NCBI GenBank assembly: GCA_030691865.1
Contig: JAUYDL010000044.1
Location: 1-46,670 of the forward strand
DNA length: 46,670 bases
Direction: 5' to 3'
DNA from: Candidatus Omnitrophota bacterium
GTDB taxonomy: Bacteria; Omnitrophota; Gorgyraeia; Gygaellales; Profunditerraquicolaceae
The notes under the pieces are model-generated. The model worked only from the letters and a program-made list of their open reading frames with translations. It searched no databases and had not been told where the DNA came from. Numbering within the stretch: the stretch's first letter is position 1; each line of letters opens with the position of its first letter. Below, one piece after another: positions 14,645-22,157 of this stretch. The translations under genes were made by a program, and so were the position numbers.

Positions 14645-14845
14645 TTATATCAAGGGGTCATAACCTGACTTGCCAGAAAACGGATGACAGTGCGCTATTC
14701 TGATTAGCCCCTTACATACTCCTTTAATGAATCCGTATTTTAAAATTGCCTGTTTTGTATATTCAGAACAACCCGGTTCGAAGCGACAACCTGCCGGAAT
14801 ACATGGCCTTAAATATTTTTGATATACCGCGATTAGTTTAAGCAT
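14645..14845 (-). CDS. yidD: Membrane protein insertion efficiency factor YidD
   Basis: A small protein that helps YidC-dependent insertion. The family pattern is clear: YQKYLRPCIPAGCRFEPGCSEY, then AILKYGFIKGVCKGLIRIAHCHPF. The ATG at 14845 gives 66 residues and the normal N-terminus but has no SD; a TTG at 14869, inside the 3' end of rpmH and behind AAGGGAAG, would add eight residues. In most bacteria rnpA separates rpmH from yidD; here there is no space for it. Confidence 0.92.
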   Translation of the reverse strand: MLKLIAVYQKYLRPCIPAGCRFEPGCSEYTKQAILKYGFIKGVCKGLIRIAHCHPFSGKSGYDPLI

Positions 14846-14859
14846 TAAGTTTGCCGGGG

Positions 14860-14997
14860 TCAAATGCAAAGCTTTTTTCTTCCCTTCATCCGTCGACGTG
14901 CCAGAAGCTTACGCCCGGACTTAGTGGCCATTTTACTGCGGAATCCATGGTGCCTCTTGCCCACAATATTTGATGGCGTCTTTAAATTTTTTTTCAT
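14860..14997 (-). CDS. rpmH: 50S ribosomal protein L34
   Basis: Found by hand translation because the frame is short: 45 residues starting MKKNLKTPSNIVGKRHHGF, followed by RSKMATKSGRKLLARRRMKGR, which is the L34 signature. It has the normal length, though the N-terminus has SNIVGKRHHG in place of the usual SNRKRRRTHG. A GGGAGA motif lies upstream. It is the first minus-strand gene next to the origin, fed by a good promoter at 15091-15119. Confidence 0.95.
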   Translation of the reverse strand: MKKNLKTPSNIVGKRHHGFRSKMATKSGRKLLARRRMKGRKKLCI

Positions 14998-15090
14998 TTC
15001 AAGATCTCCCTTTTTGTCCCCTGAGGTTCTCTACGAAAGCAGGTCAGAGGGGTGTGAAAATCATCCACAATTTATGAAAGTAATTCGTGA

Positions 15091-15119
15091 ATTGTAACAC
15101 ACATTTATGCAGTGGTCAA
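15091..15119 (-). promoter_or_regulatory. Promoter for rpmH-yidD-yidC-jag
   Basis: Minus strand TTGACC (15114-15119), spacer of 17, TACAAT (15091-15096). It points at rpmH about 95 bases away. Confidence 0.55.
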
Positions 15120-15127
15120 GTTTTTTA

Positions 15128-15155
15128 TTGACGCCTGTGAATATTGCTGTATAAT
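15128..15155 (+). promoter_or_regulatory. Promoter toward dnaA (distal)
   Basis: TTGACG (15128-15133), spacer of 16, perfect TATAAT (15150-15155). It would give a dnaA leader of more than 300 bases, covering the DnaA boxes. Confidence 0.5.
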
Positions 15156-15227
15156 AATTGACGTTTATCTTTTTACTTGCTCCGCTAGAACCCTTATGAT
15201 ATTCTATACAAACGTATCTAACGGGGC

Positions 15228-15255
15228 TTGCAAGGTTTTTAGTCTTTGTTATAAT
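15228..15255 (+). promoter_or_regulatory. Promoter toward dnaA (proximal)
   Basis: TTGCAA (15228-15233), spacer of 16, TATAAT (15250-15255), about 30 bases before the consensus DnaA box, a position that would allow autorepression by DnaA. Confidence 0.4.
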
Positions 15256-15425
15256 AGCTATATTTAGCGAAACCAGGTCCAGAGTTTTATCCACAGATTT
15301 ATACAAGCTGTGCATAAACTGTTAATTCTGTGATTCACTCTATAAACCCGGATAAGCTTCCCTGGTTAATATGTTTTCATAGGATAAACTCCGTCAGGAT
15401 AAGGGCTTTTTGAGGAATTTCAATG

Positions 15426-15474
15426 CACCCGACGCTAATTGGTATTGCGTCGGTGTTGTCCTAGTGGACAAGGA
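15426..15474 (+). promoter_or_regulatory. Double-hairpin leader element, dnaA copy
   Basis: Stem 1 CACCCGACGC / GCGTCGGTG with one bulged C, loop TAATTGGTATT (15436-15446), directly followed by stem 2 TTGTCC / GGACAA with loop TAGT, overlapping the SD AAGGA (15470-15474), six bases before the chosen dnaA ATG. An A-T pair in stem 1 and a C-G pair in stem 2 are unique to this copy, and both partners changed. Confidence 0.85.
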
Positions 15475-15480
15475 ATGATA

Positions 15481-16818
15481 ATGTTGGAGTTAACTAAAAA
15501 TTGGGAAGAGGTACTGAGTGATTTAAAGATTAAGCTGGGAGAAACTACCTACGCTACCTGGATAGCGCCGCTTAAGTTCTCTAGTCAAGATAACCAGAGC
15601 ATAAACCTGGGGGCGCCGGATCAATTTTTTAAAGACTGGGTAGAAAAACACTACCTAGGAGTTATCCAAGAAACCTTAAAACTCAGAGGCCTGGATAATC
15701 TGTTAGTAAATTTGGTTGTCAATAGTACCCCGGACAATCCAGTTGTTCTGGATACTCCACCCGCAGCAAATATAAAGAGCTTACCCGGGGCGGGTTTTAT
15801 TAATCTTAACTCGCGTTATACATTTGAAAACTTTGTGGTGGGTGGAGCAAACCGGCATGCTCATGCTTATTCACTGGCCGTAGCTAATGCCCCGGCCAAA
15901 ACATATAATCCCCTATTTATTTACGGTGGCGTAGGCTTAGGTAAGACACATCTCATTCAAGCTATTTGTCACCAAATTAAAAATAACTTCCCCCCGGAGG
16001 TAAAAATATGTTATGTTTCAAGCGAAAAATTTACTAACGAACTAATTGATGCTATTGTGCATCGTTCTACTTCGGCTTTCCGCCAAAAATACCGGAATCT
16101 TGATGTTTTAGTTATTGATGATATCCATTTTATCGCCGGTAAGGAATCTACGCAGGAAGAATTTTTCCACACTTTTAACACCCTATATGACGCACATAAA
16201 CAGATTGTGTTTTCTTCAGACCGGCCGCCTAAAGAAATCACTAATTTACAAGAAAGATTGGTTTCGCGTTTTGGTTGGGGATTAGCCACAGATATCCAAC
16301 CTCCGGATTTAGAGACTCGGGTGGCGATTCTTAAGAAAAAAATTGAGCGCGAACCGGTTAATGTTCCCGATGAAGTAATTTTTTTTATTGCTCAATTAAT
16401 TAAAACTAATATCCGCGAATTAGAAGGGGCTTTAATCCGGACGATTGCTTATTCTTTATTGGAAGAGGCCCCCGTTACTTTGCAGCTTACTAAAGAAGTA
16501 CTTAAAGACCTGCTTAAGGAACCGACTAAACTTATCACCATAGATTTTATTCAGCGTTGCGTAGTCGAAGAGTTTGGAATTTCCTTGCAAGATCTAAAAA
16601 CTAAACGGCGCAATAAACAAATAGTATTCCCGCGGCAAATTGCCATGTATTTAAGCAGGGAGTTGACGGAGTTATCTTTACCGGAAATTGGGGAGCTTTT
16701 TGGCGGTAAAGACCATACTACGGTTTTACATTCTTATAAAAAAATTAAGGAAGACTTATGTAATAATCCGGATTTAAAAGAAAGGGTAGATAAAGTTATT
16801 CAAGTTATTAAACAGTAA
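15481..16818 (+). CDS. dnaA: Chromosomal replication initiator DnaA
   Basis: It binds DnaA boxes and melts the origin. The 445 residues show domain I (about 1-80), the AAA+ domain with Walker A GGVGLGKTH, Walker B VLVIDDIHF and sensor II region, and the C-terminal box-binding HTH with RQIAMYLSRELT and GGKDHTTVLHSYKKI. ATG 15481 is chosen because it lies at the best distance from AAGGA; an ATG at 15475 would be too close. Its leader contains the double-hairpin element. dnaN follows after 189 bases. Confidence 0.96.
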   Translation: MLELTKNWEEVLSDLKIKLGETTYATWIAPLKFSSQDNQSINLGAPDQFFKDWVEKHYLGVIQETLKLRGLDNLLVNLVVNSTPDNPVVLDTPPAANIKSLPGAGFINLNSRYTFENFVVGGANRHAHAYSLAVANAPAKTYNPLFIYGGVGLGKTHLIQAICHQIKNNFPPEVKICYVSSEKFTNELIDAIVHRSTSAFRQKYRNLDVLVIDDIHFIAGKESTQEEFFHTFNTLYDAHKQIVFSSDRPPKEITNLQERLVSRFGWGLATDIQPPDLETRVAILKKKIEREPVNVPDEVIFFIAQLIKTNIRELEGALIRTIAYSLLEEAPVTLQLTKEVLKDLLKEPTKLITIDFIQRCVVEEFGISLQDLKTKRRNKQIVFPRQIAMYLSRELTELSLPEIGELFGGKDHTTVLHSYKKIKEDLCNNPDLKERVDKVIQVIKQ

Positions 16819-16949
16819 TTCCCAGGTTGCGCGCTTGTGCTTTTTTTTGTAAATCTTTTAAATATAGTATATTATATACTTGTACACAACAACGGCCCCA
16901 CATTATGACTACTACGGTTTTAAGTTTTTATATATATATAAATAGTAGA
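16819..16949 (+). promoter_or_regulatory. AT-rich dnaA-dnaN gap with weak terminator and dnaN promoter
   Basis: Just after dnaA, GCGC-gctt-GTGC (16831-16842 region) followed by a run of eight T may be a weak intrinsic terminator. Then TTGTAA (16847-16852), spacer 17, TATTAT (16870-16875) is a possible dnaN promoter, and TTGTACACA near 16879 resembles a DnaA box. A (TA)n tract lies at 16929-16941. None of these is strong. Confidence 0.35.
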
Positions 16950-16999
16950 CACCCCGCGCTGATTGGAATTGCGCGGGTGTTATCTAAGTAGATAAGGAG
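16950..16999 (+). promoter_or_regulatory. Double-hairpin leader element, dnaN copy
   Basis: Stem 1 CACCCCGCGC / GCGCGGGTG with one bulged C, loop TGATTGGAATT (16960-16970), then directly stem 2 TTATCT / AGATAA with loop AAGT and SD AAGGAG (16994-16999). In stem 2 the usual G-C pair is an A-T pair here, on both sides. Confidence 0.87.
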
Positions 17000-17007
17000 A
17001 AATTAAA

Positions 17008-18099
17008 ATGAAGTTTAAAGTAGAAAAGGCTAATTTAATTAATGCTATTCAAACCGTACAAAATGTCATTACCACAAAATCCGCCCTACCTATTCTTTCT
17101 AATATCTTAATGGAAGCCCAAACAGGTACTCTAAAGTTAACCGCTACAGATTTAGATATAGGAATAACCTGTGTAATCCCTGTGGATATTCAAGAAGCAG
17201 GCGCCATTACTGTCCCTGCTAAGAGATTTAGTGATATTGTTAAAGAATTTCCTTTAGAGGTTATTAGTGTTGCCACCAAGAAAAACAACCAGGTCACCAT
17301 TGATTCAGATATGTGCCAATTTAAGATTATGGGGTTAATTAAAGAAGAGTTTCCTAAACTACCCGAGTTTAAAGATCAAAAAGTGATTAAGATCGACCAG
17401 GGGGTTTTTAAGCAGATGTTGTCCTTAACTGCTTTTGCGGTATCTTTGGATGAGACACGTTATGTTTTAAATGGGATTCTTTTTAAAATAAGTAAAAACC
17501 TGTTAACCTTAGTATCTACTGATGGCAAAAGGCTGGCCGTGGCAGAGAGGAAATTAACTATAGAATCAGATGTAGAGATAAGCATGATTGTTCCGCTTAA
17601 AACAATTCAGGAATTGAATCGTAACCTTAAAGATGAGGGTGAGCTATCGTTGGTGGTGAGTAGTAATCAGGCGCTTTTTGATCTGGGTAGTGTGGGGATC
17701 GTTTCGCGTTTAATCGAAGGAGAGTTTCCGGACTATAAACAAGTTGTTCCGGCGCCTTCAGAAAATAAGATGAAGGTAGTGCGTAGTCAATTCTTATTAG
17801 CGGTAAAAAGGGCAGCGCTCCTGGCTACGCCGGATTACCAGGCGGTTAAACTGGAGGTCTTTAAGAATAAATTGGTAATTTCTAAATCTACGCCGGATGT
17901 GGGAGAGTCTCATGAAGAATTGGCGGTAGAGTACCAGGGTAAGGAGTTGGTGATTGGCTTTAACCCCATTTATTTAATCGATATTTTAAAGAACCTGAAT
18001 GAAGAAACGGTCAATTTAGAGTTGACCGATGGAGAGAAGCCCGGGGTTATCCGGATTAGCGGTTATGTCTACATAGTTTTACCTATGCGCCTTAATTAA
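17008..18099 (+). CDS. dnaN: DNA polymerase III beta sliding clamp
   Basis: The ring-shaped clamp that tethers polymerase and repair proteins to DNA. The 363 residues fit the family (about 366) and show three similar domains; ALPILSNILME near residue 27 and the ending GYVYIVLPMRLN (usual form YVVMPMRL) are typical. SD AAGGAG is eight bases before the ATG and belongs to the double-hairpin leader. The next gene starts four bases after the stop. The endonuclease Q in this window ends in a clamp-binding motif, so this protein may recruit it. Confidence 0.96.
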   Translation: MKFKVEKANLINAIQTVQNVITTKSALPILSNILMEAQTGTLKLTATDLDIGITCVIPVDIQEAGAITVPAKRFSDIVKEFPLEVISVATKKNNQVTIDSDMCQFKIMGLIKEEFPKLPEFKDQKVIKIDQGVFKQMLSLTAFAVSLDETRYVLNGILFKISKNLLTLVSTDGKRLAVAERKLTIESDVEISMIVPLKTIQELNRNLKDEGELSLVVSSNQALFDLGSVGIVSRLIEGEFPDYKQVVPAPSENKMKVVRSQFLLAVKRAALLATPDYQAVKLEVFKNKLVISKSTPDVGESHEELAVEYQGKELVIGFNPIYLIDILKNLNEETVNLELTDGEKPGVIRISGYVYIVLPMRLN

Positions 18100-18103
18100 G
18101 AGC

Positions 18104-18391
18104 ATGGAGCTTTTAAAAAACACAATAGATGAAGTTATGCGCCAATTGGGTGCTAAAAAAACCGTTTTTCAGGATACTGGCCCCCAACAGTGGTTAAAAA
18201 AAGCCTTGACAAAGAAAGAGTTGGGGCATATAAGAGTTCAATATTTCAGCAAGGGAATTTTGGGTTTAAGCGTAGACTCTTCGGCTTGGTTATATATTTT
18301 AAGCTTAAAAAAAGAAGAGCTGCTCAAGGCCCTAAAAAAAGAAAATCCGGAATTAAAAAATATAAATTTCCGTATCGGAGAAGTTTCGTGA
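18104..18391 (+). CDS. dciA: DciA-like (DUF721) replicative helicase loader protein
   Basis: A 95-residue protein with the DUF721 pattern: an N-terminal helix, then VQYFSKGILGLSVDSSAWLYILSLKKEELL and the ending KNINFRIGEV. DciA helps load DnaB in bacteria without DnaC or DnaI. It sits between dnaN and gyrB, its common place in such clusters, though recF, which normally precedes it, is absent. Its stop overlaps the gyrB start as GTGA. Confidence 0.8.
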   Translation: MELLKNTIDEVMRQLGAKKTVFQDTGPQQWLKKALTKKELGHIRVQYFSKGILGLSVDSSAWLYILSLKKEELLKALKKENPELKNINFRIGEVS

Positions 18392-21300
18392 AAAAAACCA
18401 AAGAAGAAACCAGAAGTAATCAAAAGCCCGCGGATGCCACCAAGGCTTATGATGCTACTAGTATCCAGGTTTTAGGAGGCATTGAAGCGGTAAGGCGCCG
18501 GCCGGCAATGTATATCGGTGACACCTCGGTGCGTGGTTTGCATCATTTGGTTTTTGAGGTGGTTGACAATAGTGTGGATGAGAGCATGGCGGGTTTTTGT
18601 GATTCTATCGCGGTGGCTATACAGCCAGATAATAGTATAACCGTGGTAGATAACGGCCGTGGTATTCCGGTGGATATGCATAAAACCGAGCATAAGCCCG
18701 CGGTAGAAGTGGCCTTAACCACTTTGCATGCCGGAGGTAAATTTGATCACCGCTCTTATAAGGTTTCCGGCGGTTTACATGGGGTAGGAGTAAGTTGTGT
18801 TAATGCGCTTTCTGATTGGCTGGAAGTAGAGGTAAAAAGAGACGGTAAAATTTACCATCAGCGCTATGAGCGCGGTAAAACTGTTTCCAAACTTACCATT
18901 ATCGGTAAAAGTGCTTCTTGCGGCACCAAAATTACTTTTAAACCGGATAAAACAATTTTTTCCAAAACCGAATATGCTTACGACATTCTTTCCGGCCGCT
19001 TAAGAGAGCTGGCTTTTCTAAATAAAGGATTAAAAATAAAATTAACGGATGAGCGTTCGGATAAAGAAGCGGTTTTTGAGTTTTCCGGCGGTATTATATC
19101 CTTTGTGGAATATCTGAATAAGAATAAAAACCCCCTACATAATAAAGTTGTTTATTTTGAGAAATTCCAGGAAGATGTGAATGTGGAGGTGGCGCTGCAA
19201 CATAATGATGGTTATGCGGAAACCATGTTTTCTTTTGCCAACAATATTAATACGATTGAAGGGGGAACACACCTGTCGGGTTTTAAATCTGCGCTCACCC
19301 GCGGAATTAATCAATATGCTAAATCCAAAAATTTACTTAAAGATGATATTGCGATTACCGGCGATGATGTGCGGGAAGGTTTAACTGCCGTAATCAGCGT
19401 CAAGGTCCCCAATCCGCAATTTGAAGGTCAAACTAAAACCAAATTAGGTAATTCCGAAGTAGAGGGTTTAGTTGCCTCCACCAGCCTGGAGGCGCTCTCG
19501 AGTTATTTTGAGGAAAATCCTTCGGTAGCGAATAAAATTATTGATAAAGTAATTGTGGCTTCACGGGCCAGAGAAGCTGCGCGTAAGGCGCGGGAATTAA
19601 CCCGTAGAAAAGGTGCCTTAGAAGGAGCAGGCCTGCCAGGGAAGTTAGCTGATTGTTCAGAGCGCGATGCAGCTTTATGCGAATTATATATTGTGGAAGG
19701 CGATTCGGCCGGAGGCTGTTTTTTTGGAGAGACAAAAGTTGCTTTAACCGACGGACGTAATATTACTTTTAAAGAATTACTAATTGAAGAAAAGGCCGGC
19801 AAAAAACATTATTGTTATACTATTGGCAACGACAGTGAAATCAGAATCGGAGAAATAAGAAATCCAAGAATAACAAAGAAATCAGCCGAAGTTATTAAGG
19901 TTGTCCTGGATAATGATGAAGAAATTATTTGCACTCCTGACCATAAGTTTATGTTACGGGATGGTAGCTATAAAATGGCAAAAGATTTAATCTCAGGCGA
20001 TTCTTTAATGGCGCTTTATCGTCAGTATTCTAGGATTGGCGGTCGAATTTGCATTGAAGGATATGAAATGGTTTTTGATTCCAAGACGAATAAATGGATC
20101 TTTACTCATTTATTATCCGATAGATATAATATAGAGAGAGAGGCCTCGTCAAAAAATAATGGCGACACCATCCATCATATAGATTTTAACAAATTAAATA
20201 ATAATCCAGATAATTTAATAAGGATGAAAAATAGAGAGCACCTTTTATATCATACAACTATTCTTGAGAAGACGCTTCACAGTGAAGAGGTAAAAGAAAA
20301 ATCTAGAAAAGCTCATCAAAAAACTGCGTATCGGGAAAAGGTTAGAAAAATTATGTCGACGCCAGAGATGAGAAAAATGTTAAGCCAAAGAGCAAAAAAA
20401 CAATGGGAAAATGATGAATATAAAAATTATATGGGTAAGAAGTTTTTGGAATTTTATCACAGTCACCCGGATTATCAAGCGCAAAATACGCAAGCCTTGA
20501 ATCTTGCTCAGAAAAGTTTTTGGTCTAAAACAGAGAATAGAAAGAGCCAGGCCGAAAGAGTTAAGAAGTATTTTAGGCTTCATTCTGAAGCAAAAGCATA
20601 TTTAGCAACGCAAGCTAAAACAGAATGGTCCGACGCCAAGCTTTTGGCGTGGAGAAGGCAGAAGACAAAAGAGCAGTGGACTCAAGAATTTAGAAAAAAA
20701 AGAAAAACTGCTTATGACCAAACCTATTTAGATCATAGTTTAGCTTTTGCTAGGTTGGTATACGATAATCATGATGACTTGTCTTTCTATGATGACGAAA
20801 GAAGCGTGTTGCCTATTCGTGATAATAATGTGATTAAATTTAACACCCTTTTAAGCAGGTTTTTTGCTAATAATGAAATTGATTTGTTAGAAGCGGTAAA
20901 AAACTATAATCATAAAATTCAGCGCATTGAAAAAATTGATGAAAGATTTGATGTTTATGACCTAGAAGTTCCGCATACCCATAATTTTGCTTTGGCCAGT
21001 GGTGTGTTCGTGCATAATAGCGCCAAACAAGGCCGTGACCGAAGATTCCAGGCCATTCTGCCGATCAAGGGAAAAATTTTAAATGTCGAAAAGTCTCGAT
21101 TGGATAAAATTTTATCTAATGAAGAAATACGCACCATCATTACTGCCTTGGGCACAGGCGTAGGCGAAGAATTTGATATTACTAAATTACGTTATCATAA
21201 GCTAATGCTTATGGCCGACGCAGATATCGATGGTTCACATATCCGTACCCTGCTTTTGACATTATTATATCGGCAGTTGCCCAAGTTAGTGGAGGCGGGG

Positions 21301-22131
21301 CATGTTTATATTACCCAACCGCCACTCTATAAAATTAAAAGAGGTCAGCGCGAAGAGTATATTCAAACTGAGCAACAGATGAATGATATGCTCTTAGAAT
21401 TAGGCCGGGAGGGGCATAAATTAATTCGCGTAAAAGATAAGTTGTCTTTTACGGATAATCAGTTTAAAGAGCTATTAAAGCTTTTAGTGGAATTAGATAA
21501 GCTAGGGAGATATTTAGATAAAAAGGGAGTAAATTTTGCAGAATACCTTAGTTTTAGACATCCAAAGACCAAAAAAATGCCTATTTATAGGGTTAAAGTG
21601 GATGGAAACAACCAGTTTGTTTATTCTGATAAAGAGCTGGCTGCTCTTACAGAAAAAGAAGGCAAAGAAACAGAGAGAGATGTTCTACAGCTTTTTGAAG
21701 CCCAGGAAATTGAAGAGTTAGTTTTAAAAATCGAAAAATTAGGAATTGAGTTTGAAACATATTTTAGCAATATGGTAACTCCTAAGGCCGGCGCAGTTAA
21801 AGAGGGAGAGAAAAAAATAAAAGCGGTTTACCGGATTGCCAATATTGATGAGGTTAAAGAGGTTTTTGGTTTAAAAGAGATATTGGCTTATATTAAAGAA
21901 GTTGCGGCCAAAGGCATGCATATTCAAAGGTACAAAGGTTTAGGAGAAATGAATCCGCAACAACTCTGGGATACTACGATGGATCCACAGAAGCGGACAA
22001 TTTTACAGGTAACCTTAGAGGATGCCGTGGAAGCAGATAAGATGTTTACCGTTTTAATGGGAGACCAGGTTGAGCCGCGCCGTCAATTTATTGAAGACCA
22101 CGCGCACCAAGTAAAGAATCTTGATATATAG
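18388..22131 (+). CDS. gyrB: DNA gyrase subunit B, interrupted by an intein
   Basis: The ATPase subunit of DNA gyrase. The start is GTG at 18388, overlapping the dciA stop, with GGAG nine bases upstream. The 1247-residue precursor holds GHKL motifs (VVDNSVDESM, DNGRGIPVDMH, GGLHGVGVSCVNALS), the TOPRIM site EGDSAGG, an intein at residues 444-877, then SAKQGRDRRFQ and DADIDGSHI. After splicing the protein would have 813 residues, similar to E. coli GyrB (804), and includes the long C-terminal insertion found in Gram-negative bacteria. gyrA follows after 26 bases. Confidence 0.96.
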   Translation: MKKTKEETRSNQKPADATKAYDATSIQVLGGIEAVRRRPAMYIGDTSVRGLHHLVFEVVDNSVDESMAGFCDSIAVAIQPDNSITVVDNGRGIPVDMHKTEHKPAVEVALTTLHAGGKFDHRSYKVSGGLHGVGVSCVNALSDWLEVEVKRDGKIYHQRYERGKTVSKLTIIGKSASCGTKITFKPDKTIFSKTEYAYDILSGRLRELAFLNKGLKIKLTDERSDKEAVFEFSGGIISFVEYLNKNKNPLHNKVVYFEKFQEDVNVEVALQHNDGYAETMFSFANNINTIEGGTHLSGFKSALTRGINQYAKSKNLLKDDIAITGDDVREGLTAVISVKVPNPQFEGQTKTKLGNSEVEGLVASTSLEALSSYFEENPSVANKIIDKVIVASRAREAARKARELTRRKGALEGAGLPGKLADCSERDAALCELYIVEGDSAGGCFFGETKVALTDGRNITFKELLIEEKAGKKHYCYTIGNDSEIRIGEIRNPRITKKSAEVIKVVLDNDEEIICTPDHKFMLRDGSYKMAKDLISGDSLMALYRQYSRIGGRICIEGYEMVFDSKTNKWIFTHLLSDRYNIEREASSKNNGDTIHHIDFNKLNNNPDNLIRMKNREHLLYHTTILEKTLHSEEVKEKSRKAHQKTAYREKVRKIMSTPEMRKMLSQRAKKQWENDEYKNYMGKKFLEFYHSHPDYQAQNTQALNLAQKSFWSKTENRKSQAERVKKYFRLHSEAKAYLATQAKTEWSDAKLLAWRRQKTKEQWTQEFRKKRKTAYDQTYLDHSLAFARLVYDNHDDLSFYDDERSVLPIRDNNVIKFNTLLSRFFANNEIDLLEAVKNYNHKIQRIEKIDERFDVYDLEVPHTHNFALASGVFVHNSAKQGRDRRFQAILPIKGKILNVEKSRLDKILSNEEIRTIITALGTGVGEEFDITKLRYHKLMLMADADIDGSHIRTLLLTLLYRQLPKLVEAGHVYITQPPLYKIKRGQREEYIQTEQQMNDMLLELGREGHKLIRVKDKLSFTDNQFKELLKLLVELDKLGRYLDKKGVNFAEYLSFRHPKTKKMPIYRVKVDGNNQFVYSDKELAALTEKEGKETERDVLQLFEAQEIEELVLKIEKLGIEFETYFSNMVTPKAGAVKEGEKKIKAVYRIANIDEVKEVFGLKEILAYIKEVAAKGMHIQRYKGLGEMNPQQLWDTTMDPQKRTILQVTLEDAVEADKMFTVLMGDQVEPRRQFIEDHAHQVKNLDI
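19717..21018 (+). mobile_element. GyrB intein with HNH endonuclease domain
   Basis: A 434-residue in-frame insertion between EGDSAGG and SAKQGRD. Splicing motifs: Cys1 (CFFGETKVALTDGR), block B ICTPDHKFML, block F VYDLEVPHTHNFAL, ending VFVHN, with Ser as the +1 residue. The middle has an HNH-type domain (HHIDFNKLNNNPDNLIRM) and many basic repeats like KAHQKTAYREK. The insertion point and sequence strongly resemble the cyanobacterial (Synechocystis) GyrB intein. A GC content lower than the gyrB flanks supports transfer. Confidence 0.93.
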
Positions 22132-22157
22132 TATTTAGAACTTAGAGTTTTAAAATT

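Larger units (their letters stand above)
15000..15425. other. Probable origin region (oriC) between rpmH and dnaA
   Basis: About 430 bases without genes, AT-rich, at the exact point where gene direction switches from all minus to all plus. DnaA-box-like sites: TTATCCACA (15287-15295, plus, consensus), TTATGCACA (15309-15317, minus) and TCATCCACA (15061-15069, plus, one mismatch). Divergent promoters for rpmH and dnaA lie inside. Bases 15018-15053 form an imperfect hairpin in the rpmH leader. Only a few boxes are visible, so the functional origin could also extend to the AT-rich dnaA-dnaN gap. Confidence 0.6.

Noticed and set aside
15439..15480. An upstream extension of dnaA starting inside the leader element
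   Set aside because: The extra residues are encoded by the double-hairpin RNA, are not DnaA-like, and the SD lies after that start.
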